From: Deltaproteobacteria bacterium
Lineage (GTDB): Bacteria > Desulfobacterota > DSM-4660 > Desulfatiglandales > Desulfatiglandaceae
Length of the DNA: 5,763 nucleotides
NCBI GenBank assembly: GCA_019307645.1
Contig: JAFDJF010000194.1
Location: 1-5,763, forward strand
Direction: 5' to 3'
Within the stretch, counting starts at the first letter, position 1; every line of letters begins with the position of its first letter. Under the pieces are notes generated by a model, which was not told the origin of the DNA, searched no databases, and saw nothing but the letters and a program-made list of their open reading frames with translations. Shown in pieces: positions 1-5,653 of the stretch. A program made the position numbers and the translations under genes.

Positions 1-347
1 GCACAGACGCCGCAGGCAATACATTTTTTTTTTTTTTTTTATCGCGGGCGCTGTAAGATATTGACTTCAAAATCGCCTTCCTCACCCGAGATATTTTCCA
101 CCTCTGATAAGGTAAGTAACTCAATGTTTAGGTGCCGGCCGACCTCGACCAGTTTGGGTGAAATGATTCACATGTCGCAGTCATTGGTGGGAAAAGTCTT
201 GTCCAGTTGGGACATGGCTCCGCCTATGGAGGGAGATCTTTCAACGAGATAAACGTAATAGCCTGAGTTTGCAAGATCGAGCGCCGCCTGCATGCCGGCG
301 ATTCCCCCACCGGCCACCAGCACTGAACCGACTCTTTTCTTTGACAT
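1..347 (-). CDS. hdrA: HdrA-like FAD/Fe-S subunit of heterodisulfide reductase, N-terminus, probable selenoprotein (partial)
   Basis: About 115 codons are visible; the gene runs off the left edge. The start at 347 is chosen over an upstream ATG at 371 because GGGGAG lies 7 bases before it and HdrA/QmoA-type homology begins there. Residues 9-20 are the FAD-binding strand-turn-helix ([12 protein letters not shown]), and E36 with the SPSIGG turn follows. Residues 52-72 match the family block FPTNDCxMC..SPKLVE.GRH, but the second cysteine codon is UGA (codon 60), giving a CxxU pair with C57. Reading continues in family-like sequence to codon 102. Codon 103 is UAA inside an A run; codons 109-115 then give CIACGVC, the first ferredoxin motif, in the same frame. 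HdrA is the flavin subunit of Hdr and can bifurcate electrons. It follows HdrB by 57 bases. Family call is firm. Whether the gene is intact depends on UGA recoding and on the A run being artefactual; a pseudogene is the alternative. Confidence 0.85.
24..40. repeat. 17-base T run (A run in the hdrA sense)
   Basis: Seventeen uninterrupted T on the plus strand. In the hdrA frame, with the preceding T, it makes exactly six codons (UAA plus five AAA) between QRPR and CIACGVC. Related HdrA proteins have about six residues there, of the type YxDxxK, so phase and spacing are preserved while the content is lost. This points to filled ambiguous bases or a homopolymer error near a contig end rather than a real insertion. 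Confidence 0.75.
135..152 (-). promoter_or_regulatory. Candidate bacterial SECIS hairpin
   Basis: Starting 16 bases after the UGA, CUGGUC (152-147) pairs with GGCCGG (140-135), giving six pairs including two G-U. The loop is GAGGUC (146-141). A short stem with a GGU-containing loop, about 20 bases 3' of the UGA, matches what SelB recognises; E. coli fdhF has an AGGUCU loop at a similar distance. The hairpin overlaps conserved coding sequence (LVEVGR), so part of the pairing could be coincidental. Confidence 0.6.
168..170 (-). other. In-frame UGA, probable selenocysteine codon (Sec60 of HdrA)
   Basis: The codon sits where HdrA proteins carry a conserved cysteine in NDCxMC..SPKLV. Sequence on both sides stays in frame and matches the family (NDCDM before, then [12 protein letters not shown]). 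Cys-to-Sec exchange in HdrA is known from methanogens and has been reported in deltaproteobacteria. A hairpin of bacterial SECIS type follows at 152-135. A simple nonsense mutation is the alternative. Confidence 0.8.
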
Positions 348-354
348 TTCTTTT

Positions 355-360
355 CTCCCC
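355..360 (-). promoter_or_regulatory. Ribosome binding site of hdrA
   Basis: GGGGAG on the minus strand, 7 bases before the ATG at 347. It decides the start, because an in-frame ATG also exists upstream at 371 without such a site and would add eight residues not typical of the family. Confidence 0.7.
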
Positions 361-372
361 TGACAGTGCATT

Positions 373-387
373 ACAGAAAAATTCTGT
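373..387 (-). repeat. Small inverted repeat in the hdrB-hdrA gap
   Basis: ACAGAA (373-378) and TTCTGT (382-387) form a perfect 6-base stem around a 3-base loop in the 57-base gap between hdrB and hdrA. No U tract follows, so it is not an intrinsic terminator. It may stabilise or process the message, or be chance in AT-rich DNA. Confidence 0.35.
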
Positions 388-404
388 TAATAATAATCCT
401 TTTA

Positions 405-1286
405 CTACGTCTTTTCTTCAGCCAGAAACCCATAAAGGCTGTCGGCCTTCAATTGATTCATCTCCAATCCTAATAGACCCTTTTCAATGTCCATGCTCAG
501 TCCCAGAAGCTGGGAGTATAGAAGAGATGGGATGTGATGGTTAGTGCCCCGGGTCCTCGTAATCATCTTTTGAACCGTATCGAATTGCATCTGACAGTAT
601 GGACAGGCAGTGCACAGGTATGTGGCGCCGGACTGTTTCCCGTCCTTAAGCTTCTTTTCGGTCAAGTCCATGGAAAGGCTGTCATTTATTCCGAGTAAGG
701 GGGCCCCGCAACATTCCAGCTTTGACGACCAATCGATGCTCTTGGCCCCGGTTACCTCTACAAGACGATCAAAGATGCTTGGCGCGACCGGGTCATCGAA
801 CTGGACTATTTTGCTGGGTCTTAAGGCATGGCAACCATAATGTGTTGCAATTTTTAAATCCTTGAAAGACTTTTCTATCTTCTCTTTTATGGCATCAATA
901 CCCACATCATGATACAGTACCGATAGAAAATGCTTTATCTCAATCCCAGCTTCATATTTCAGTCCCTCTCCGGCGAGCGCCTCATTGATTTTGTCCCGCA
1001 GGGCAGAATCTTCCTTTAACAAATAATCGGTCTTTTTCAGGCTGCCAAAACAACACTTGCAAAGACTTATGATGTTAAGGCCCTCTTTTTCGGCCAGGGC
1101 CAGATTTCTGGCAGAAGAGAGGATAAAAGCATCATGATCAATGTTTCGAATCGGATATCCGCAACAGTTGAACTCTTTTATATCCTTCAGTCCTACATTG
1201 AGTTTTCCTAAAACCGCCCTTGCCGAAGATTCGTACTGGTTGAGACGGGCAGGAATGTTGCAGCCTAAGAATAGTGCAAATTTCAT
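405..1286 (-). CDS. hdrB: HdrB, heterodisulfide reductase subunit B (two CCG domains)
   Basis: 293 residues, the usual length of HdrB, soluble, with no signal peptide. Both cysteine-rich CCG motifs are complete. The first has C9, C41-C42-G, C76 and C79; the second has C152, C192-C193-G, C228 and C231. These correspond to the ten cysteines that bind the two non-cubane [4Fe-4S] clusters where methanogen HdrB reduces the CoM-CoB disulfide. Extra cysteines sit at C78 and C225. The start is fixed by a 4-base ATGA overlap with the stop of the preceding HdrC-like fusion, with AGGA about 9 bases upstream, so translation is probably coupled. HdrB needs HdrC and HdrA partners; both functions lie beside it, HdrC as a fused domain upstream and HdrA downstream. 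The organism is probably not a methanogen, so the substrate is not CoM-S-S-CoB by default and remains unknown. Confidence 0.92.
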   Translation of the reverse strand: MKFALFLGCNIPARLNQYESSARAVLGKLNVGLKDIKEFNCCGYPIRNIDHDAFILSSARNLALAEKEGLNIISLCKCCFGSLKKTDYLLKEDSALRDKINEALAGEGLKYEAGIEIKHFLSVLYHDVGIDAIKEKIEKSFKDLKIATHYGCHALRPSKIVQFDDPVAPSIFDRLVEVTGAKSIDWSSKLECCGAPLLGINDSLSMDLTEKKLKDGKQSGATYLCTACPYCQMQFDTVQKMITRTRGTNHHIPSLLYSQLLGLSMDIEKGLLGLEMNQLKADSLYGFLAEEKT

Positions 1287-3058
1287 ATGCTTTTTCCTAT
1301 TTGCTCTCGAGTCTGTTCTTGTGCGACTCGCACCGCTTCATTCTTAAGTTCGTAAAAAACATCAGTTATGCAAACTCCCTGTGGACATTGCTCCTGGCAT
1401 TGGTAACAGGTCAAACAGTCCCACAGCATGTTGGAACCTATGGCAAGGTCTTTCATTCCCAAAGCGCATGAATGCATTATCTGATGGGGCAAAAGGTCCA
1501 GGATCTCACCAGGGTTGTCGTAGTTTGCCACCACCGGGCATACAGTGGTACAAGTTTCACAGCCAAAGCAAACCGAGAATGTATTTGCCTGATCTGATAA
1601 ATTTAAGCTGCCCTTAAAACCTTTATCAGAATTTGCAATGGACAGGACCCCATCCGGCTTTTTCATCAAATCACCGCGGGCAACAACAGCCTCCCTGGCC
1701 CTGTTCAGGGGCATTAGATATTTCTCGGAATCCCCGTTTTCTTTTATGAATCCACGGTAGAATGAAAAAGGCGAGAGGGTGAGAAGTTCCGGAAAGCCAC
1801 GCCCAAGGAGAGATTCTCTTACATTAAACCACAAATCCTGGAGGTTGATACCCACCGGACAGACAACAGTGCAACGTTTACAGTTCGTACACAGATAGAC
1901 ACCTTCCTGGATCTCCTTAAGTGCCTGCTCGCTCAGTTCCTTACCGGCAGCAAGAGCCTTGATTGAGATAATCTTTTCAGAAGGAAGGATGTTGATGTTT
2001 GAAAAATGATCATAAAACGTTCCGGCAGAGCAGTTTAATGTACAGGTGCAGCAGTGGGTGCATGCATCCAGTTCCATAACTTGTCTGGTAGCTATGTTAG
2101 CCGGGTCTGATTTTCCTTTCTCCATTACAGAGTTGGTAAGCAGGCTCAATGGACCGGCAAAGATGTGGAACATCTTGCTGAAAGGAAGATAGGCAAGGCC
2201 TAACCAGCAGGCCAAGAAATGGATATACCAGAGCAAGGTAGGCACATTTGCCCGATCCAATGCCAGGGCAATCGGGCTGAAGATTTTGACAACGGCATAT
2301 CCTGTAAAGGCCCATTGAGGTCGCGAATGGCATTCGACACAGGACATCTCGTGGGTTTCCTGCCCCTGAGCCAAAACCTCTTGATCAAACGGGGCCTTAA
2401 CATTCGGTGAAACCACACCAAAATCTGAAACCCAGTAACTCTCTAGGGCCAGCATTTCATCTTCGCCATCAAGATCTCCGTATTCATCCACCATATCTGT
2501 AAACGCTGTATAGGACATGATCTTTGTGCCTTCCAGAAATATACCGGAAATCATAATGACGGCCATGATAATGATGGCGTAATGATCCATGGCATTGGTT
2601 GCCAGGCGTGGCACCTTTAAAATAAAACGCCTGCAGACGGCAATGGCTATCCCCAGGATGACCATCGCGCCGAACAGATCGCGTAAAAACAAAAACGGGT
2701 TGATGGACGAATAATACTCAGTAAATAGCGCAGAACTTACGAAGCTATCCAGGGCATGCATCAGAAGGAGCAGCATAAAACCGACATAAATACAGATGTG
2801 CATAAGCCATCTGAGAAAATCCTGACGCAATATCTTTAACTGTAAAATGACATCAAAAACAAAGACCTTCACCAGCGTAAGGATTTTCACGCTGAATAAG
2901 GTCCATACAATCCCCTTAATGGCCCCGGAAACTCGTGCTGAGGTCGAAACTCTTCCGGCTTCTATGCCGATGTCGTATCGAAACCAGGTTGAAAATTTAT
3001 AGACAAGGCCAACTACAAAGACTGCCAAGGCAATATACAATGAAATATAAAAAAACAT
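1283..3058 (-). CDS. NarI-like haem b membrane protein fused to two HdrC-type 4Fe-4S dicluster domains, with a haem c site
   Basis: 591 residues. Membrane spans are likely near 2-20, 84-104, 122-142, 159-176 and 272-293; 49-74 is hydrophobic but may lie at the interface. That gives a NarI-like five-helix plan with the C-terminus in the cytoplasm. Candidate haem b ligands are H87 and H101 in one helix, and H280 and H298 in the last; their 18-residue spacing equals that of His187 and His205 in E. coli NarI. The loop between the last two helices, predicted outside, holds CVECH (240-244), a haem c motif. The C-terminal half has four CxxCxxCxxxC sites starting at C333, C390, C497 and C548, the last two being HdrC-like. 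The start at 3058 has only a weak upstream GGAAACGAG. Likely role: passes electrons between HdrB/HdrA and quinone or an external cytochrome. Related families are DsrM, HmeC and TmcC; no exact named family is claimed. Confidence 0.85.
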   Translation of the reverse strand: MFFYISLYIALAVFVVGLVYKFSTWFRYDIGIEAGRVSTSARVSGAIKGIVWTLFSVKILTLVKVFVFDVILQLKILRQDFLRWLMHICIYVGFMLLLLMHALDSFVSSALFTEYYSSINPFLFLRDLFGAMVILGIAIAVCRRFILKVPRLATNAMDHYAIIIMAVIMISGIFLEGTKIMSYTAFTDMVDEYGDLDGEDEMLALESYWVSDFGVVSPNVKAPFDQEVLAQGQETHEMSCVECHSRPQWAFTGYAVVKIFSPIALALDRANVPTLLWYIHFLACWLGLAYLPFSKMFHIFAGPLSLLTNSVMEKGKSDPANIATRQVMELDACTHCCTCTLNCSAGTFYDHFSNINILPSEKIISIKALAAGKELSEQALKEIQEGVYLCTNCKRCTVVCPVGINLQDLWFNVRESLLGRGFPELLTLSPFSFYRGFIKENGDSEKYLMPLNRAREAVVARGDLMKKPDGVLSIANSDKGFKGSLNLSDQANTFSVCFGCETCTTVCPVVANYDNPGEILDLLPHQIMHSCALGMKDLAIGSNMLWDCLTCYQCQEQCPQGVCITDVFYELKNEAVRVAQEQTREQIGKSI

Positions 3059-3137
3059 AGGCTCGTTTCCGTATGTTTAAGTTATAATTAAGGGTTCACA
3101 TCTTTCCAATAACCTATGGGTAGCACACGCGAACCCC

Positions 3138-5189
3138 TTAGTGCAGCGCCCCTTTCTTCGTGCGACGATAGCAGATGATTCCGCATTGCAGGCACCGTTT
3201 GGATTCCTTTGACGCCTGATCCTGAGAAAAACCCAGGGCGATCTCTTTTGCCGGGTCAAGGAGTTGTTGTTCCTGTGAAAGCTCGGGCATCTTCTCACGC
3301 GGCGCTTGGGGCACCGGCTCAAGACTATCCAGGCTGACCACGTGGGTAAATGTCCGGATCATATTAAACGGGGCCTCAACAGGTTCATCGTTCAGATATC
3401 TCTGGACAGAGCTTGCAGCCCTTCTGCCCGCCCCAATGGCCTCGATCACTGCCTTGTAATCACTGGTCACCTCACCGTCACGGAAAAGCCCCACATCATC
3501 GGTGGCAAACGGACCGGCATAGGGAACCACTGTCTGCCAGGTGTCCACTTTCTGCGGCGTTTGTGTTTCTTCTCCTTCGACCCGGGGAACATATATCAGC
3601 TCAGGGAACCGGCCCGCACCCGTCAGAAGGGTGTCAACGGAAATAACCTCTGCCTCCCCCAGACCTGAAGCCGCCATAACCTCAACCTGCATCAGGCGGT
3701 CTCCTTCACCGAGCATCTTCGAAAGTGCCGCCTCATAAATAATCCTGATCCCTTCACCTTCGGCAGCATCAAGGGCTTCGTCACTGACAGGCACAAGCGC
3801 TTTTGAACTGCGCAATACCACGCAAACCGCAGCGCCGGCTTCCTTTGCCGCCCCGGCCGCCTCGAGGGCCGCATGACCGCCTCCGATGATCATCACACTG
3901 TCGCCCACAGACGGGCTCTTTCCTTCCCTTATATCCAGAACATAATCCACCAGAAGCTGCACCCCGGGGATGGGCTGAGACACACCACCGGTTGCCCTTT
4001 CACTCATCCGGGTGTCCCATCCGCCCGTGGCAACAAATACCGCAGATGCACCTTGCCTGATCAATGAGCCAATGGTAAAATCCTTGCCCACTTGCTGCGC
4101 CTTCTTAACCGCAACACCGGCATCAATGATGCTGTCAATGTCCCAGTCAATTATCTCGCGCGGCAACCGGTTTTCCGGAAGCCCCGTACGCAGCAACCCT
4201 CCCAACCGGGACGTGGACTCATAGACCGTGGCATCGTGGCCCAGACGATTTAAAAAATAGGCCGCGGTCAGACCCTCTGCGCCACCCCCAACCACAGCAA
4301 TCTGCTTGCCCGTCTCAGGCGCCCGGGGCACTTGAACCCTCTGAGCGGAAGCCCGCTCATAATCCGTCGCAAACCGCTTCAGATCATTGATGGCAACCGA
4401 AGCATCCACCAGGTTCCTCCGACAGACATCCTCACACGGGTGCACACAAATCCGGCCGCATACCGACGGAAACGGATTCCTCAACTTGATGACCCGAACC
4501 GCTTCAAGATACCGGCCTTGTGCAATCTCATGGATATAACCCGAAATATCTATCCCTGCCGGACAGGCCCTCTGGCACGGGGTGGTACAGTCATAGGTGG
4601 TCTGCTCCCGCTGGATCTTCCGGGAATTGGACGAAAGCGTGATAATGTGCTTCGGACACACCCGCTCACAGGTACCACAGCCCGTACAAAGCGCTTCATC
4701 CACCACAGGCAGACTGTCATCCCCTATGGAAAGCGCCCCAAACGGACAGGCCTCAACACAGGTGCCCAAACCCAGACAACCCGCATAACAGACCTTGGTG
4801 CCACCATTCAACAACATGGCGGCACGGCAGTCATTAACACCATTATATATAAACTTTATGTCCGCCTCGGCTAAACCATAACTGCAGCCCGGAAGCGCAA
4901 TGTCAGGCTCCCTGGCCTCGATCTTTACCCCCATAATCTCGGCAATCTCTAAAGCAATCTCTTCTCCTCCGGCCACACAGGAAGACGCCGCTGCTTCCCC
5001 TCGGACAATGGCCTCGGCATTGGAACTGCACCCGGGTAGACCGCAGCCCCCACAGTTGGCCCCGGGAAGCGCATCTTCAACCGCCTCTATCTTCGGATCC
5101 ACATAGACATAAAATATCTTGGATGCCAGCGCCAGCCCTACACCGATAACTGTACCCAGTAACCCCATTATCAAAAATCCGCCTACCAT
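3138..5189 (-). CDS. rnfB: RnfB fused to a GltD/NfnB-like FAD and NAD(P)H oxidoreductase
   Basis: 683 residues. Residues 5-28 are one membrane anchor. C46, C49, C54 and C71 form the RnfB Fe-S motif (PGANCGGCGLPGC). C134, C138, C144, C148 and C168, C171, C174, C178 are the two ferredoxin sites. This RnfB part ends near 190, about the length of short stand-alone RnfB proteins (E. coli about 192). A GltD-type domain follows immediately: Fe-S cysteines C201, C205, C209 and C244, C248, C252, C256, an FAD motif at 299-307 (VVGGGAEGL), and an NAD(P)H motif at 434-443 (IIGGGHAALE). The protein ends with C666, C669 and C673 in RCLQCGIIC. RnfB takes electrons from ferredoxin at the membrane; GltD and NfnB oxidise or reduce NAD(P)H. 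The fusion should put an NAD(P)H site on the Rnf entry subunit (inference). The start has GGAGGA 6 bases upstream. rnfA lies upstream, as in standard rnf order, but 464 bases away. Confidence 0.88.
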   Translation of the reverse strand: MVGGFLIMGLLGTVIGVGLALASKIFYVYVDPKIEAVEDALPGANCGGCGLPGCSSNAEAIVRGEAAASSCVAGGEEIALEIAEIMGVKIEAREPDIALPGCSYGLAEADIKFIYNGVNDCRAAMLLNGGTKVCYAGCLGLGTCVEACPFGALSIGDDSLPVVDEALCTGCGTCERVCPKHIITLSSNSRKIQREQTTYDCTTPCQRACPAGIDISGYIHEIAQGRYLEAVRVIKLRNPFPSVCGRICVHPCEDVCRRNLVDASVAINDLKRFATDYERASAQRVQVPRAPETGKQIAVVGGGAEGLTAAYFLNRLGHDATVYESTSRLGGLLRTGLPENRLPREIIDWDIDSIIDAGVAVKKAQQVGKDFTIGSLIRQGASAVFVATGGWDTRMSERATGGVSQPIPGVQLLVDYVLDIREGKSPSVGDSVMIIGGGHAALEAAGAAKEAGAAVCVVLRSSKALVPVSDEALDAAEGEGIRIIYEAALSKMLGEGDRLMQVEVMAASGLGEAEVISVDTLLTGAGRFPELIYVPRVEGEETQTPQKVDTWQTVVPYAGPFATDDVGLFRDGEVTSDYKAVIEAIGAGRRAASSVQRYLNDEPVEAPFNMIRTFTHVVSLDSLEPVPQAPREKMPELSQEQQLLDPAKEIALGFSQDQASKESKRCLQCGIICYRRTKKGALH

Positions 5190-5195
5190 TTATGA

Positions 5196-5201
5196 TCCTC
5201 C
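5196..5201 (-). promoter_or_regulatory. Ribosome binding site of the rnfB fusion
   Basis: GGAGGA with a 6-base spacer before the ATG at 5189. It is the strongest Shine-Dalgarno in the window and confirms that the membrane anchor is the true N-terminus. Confidence 0.75.
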
Positions 5202-5210
5202 ATTAAATAA

Positions 5211-5238
5211 TGTTGAATTTTCAATGTTGAATTTTGAA
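5211..5238. repeat. 14-base tandem repeat, two copies, one mismatch
   Basis: TGTTGAATTTTCAA at 5211-5224 is followed directly by TGTTGAATTTTGAA at 5225-5238, differing only at the twelfth base. It lies about 10 bases upstream of the rnfB ribosome binding site. Confidence 0.8.
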
Positions 5239-5283
5239 TATTAAAAAAGGATTTTTTGTCAGTCCTTAATTTATAGTCAATAA

Positions 5284-5302
5284 CCACCCCTAAAAAGGGT
5301 GG
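5284..5302 (-). repeat. GC-stem hairpin CCACCC/GGGTGG
   Basis: CCACCC (5284-5289) and GGGTGG (5297-5302) enclose a 7-base loop. In the sense strand of the operon it reads CCACCC, UUUUUAG, GGGUGG, then UUAUUG. The tail is too poor in U for a convincing terminator; an attenuating or mRNA-stabilising hairpin ahead of rnfB is possible. Confidence 0.45.
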
Positions 5303-5313
5303 CTTGAAATGTG

Positions 5314-5326
5314 ACCCTAAAAGGGT
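5314..5326. repeat. Second small hairpin ACCC/GGGT, related to 5284-5302
   Basis: ACCC (5314-5317) and GGGT (5323-5326) enclose TAAAA. With the hairpin at 5284-5302 it forms two near copies of a CCCTAAAA(A)GGGTG unit about 28 bases apart. Confidence 0.4.
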
Positions 5327-5349
5327 GTTTATTCATAACAAAACACTTA

Positions 5350-5527
5350 TCTCTCACCCGCTCCGCTAGAGACCACAGAGTTTTTCTTCTGTCTTTAAAA
5401 CACTCACAGTATTATAGCTGAATGGGTAAAAGAACTAATTTTTGGTTGTCTCAGACACAGGAAATTTGGTTTTTTCTTTCTCTGTGTTCCCTGTGCCTCT
5501 AACGACCGCCAGGGAGTGGGTGAGAGA
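5350..5527. repeat. Imperfect inverted repeat, possible miniature element
   Basis: TCTCTCACCCGCTCC (5350-5364) matches the reverse complement of 5513-5527 in 14 of 15 bases. The similarity continues inward: left GCTAGAGACCACAGAG (5365-5380) resembles the reverse complement of about 5480-5503, which has extra bases. A third, direct partial copy of the TCTCTCAC motif begins near 5560. CTCTGTG-rich segments like these resemble dispersed intergenic repeats of environmental deltaproteobacteria (from memory, unchecked). No clear target duplication is visible. Confidence 0.5.
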
Positions 5528-5608
5528 ACAATCTTTCTGTAAATTGGGTTCCATAACATCTCTCACTTACCCGCATAGCAAAGCTGGCACCACCTGCAAA
5601 GTAGATGG

Positions 5609-5627
5609 TTTAATTCGGTTAATTAAA
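5609..5627. repeat. AT-rich 7-base hairpin
   Basis: TTTAATT (5609-5615) and AATTAAA (5621-5627) pair perfectly around CGGTT. It lies 27 bases beyond the rnfA stop in the direction of transcription. The A-U stem is weak and has no U tract after it in the sense direction, so it is not called a terminator. Confidence 0.4.
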
Positions 5628-5653
5628 AATTAAGAATTCAAAATTAAGAATTC
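5626..5653. repeat. Perfect 14-base tandem repeat abutting rnfA
   Basis: AAAATTAAGAATTC occurs at 5626-5639 and again at 5640-5653, ending exactly next to the rnfA stop codon. Each copy ends in a GAATTC palindrome. Confidence 0.85.

Larger units (their letters stand above)
5190..5653. other. Non-coding, repeat-rich block between rnfA and rnfB
   Basis: 464 bases with no convincing gene. Contents from right to left: a perfect 14-base tandem repeat next to the rnfA stop, a 7-base hairpin, a long imperfect inverted repeat with CTCTGTG-type segments, two GGGTG hairpins, an A6/T6 palindrome at 5243-5257, and a second 14-base tandem repeat just before the rnfB ribosome binding site. The ten bases at 5230-5239 recur inverted at 5636-5645, so the block is bounded by related AT-rich repeats. 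It may be an inserted miniature element or a regulatory spacer. No clear promoter was found. Confidence 0.6.

Noticed and set aside
168..347. HdrA ending as a 59-residue protein at the UGA
   Set aside because: Family-like sequence continues in frame for 42 more codons and again after the A run, so this is not a natural protein end.
3092..3136. GGGTTC/GAACCC inverted repeat in the 79-base gap before the NarI-HdrC fusion
   Set aside because: Only six pairs around a loop of over 30 bases and no U tract; likely chance.
3077..3322. 81-codon minus-strand frame overlapping the 3' end of the rnfB fusion
   Set aside because: It overlaps the conserved end of the fusion in another frame and has arginine/serine-rich, low-quality sequence.
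4332..4874. 180-codon open frame on the plus strand
   Set aside because: It lies wholly antisense to the well-supported rnfB-gltD fusion, has no recognisable domain, and is explained as a shadow frame of a GC-rich gene.
5240..5280. TTGACT and CTGACA on the minus strand as -35 boxes for an rnfB promoter
   Set aside because: Neither has a good TATAAT-like partner at 16-18 bases; the best pairing (TATTCA) matches only three of six bases.
5442..5633. 63-codon plus-strand frame in the rnfA-rnfB gap
   Set aside because: It crosses the inverted repeats and AT-rich repeats, has no family resemblance and no good ribosome binding site.
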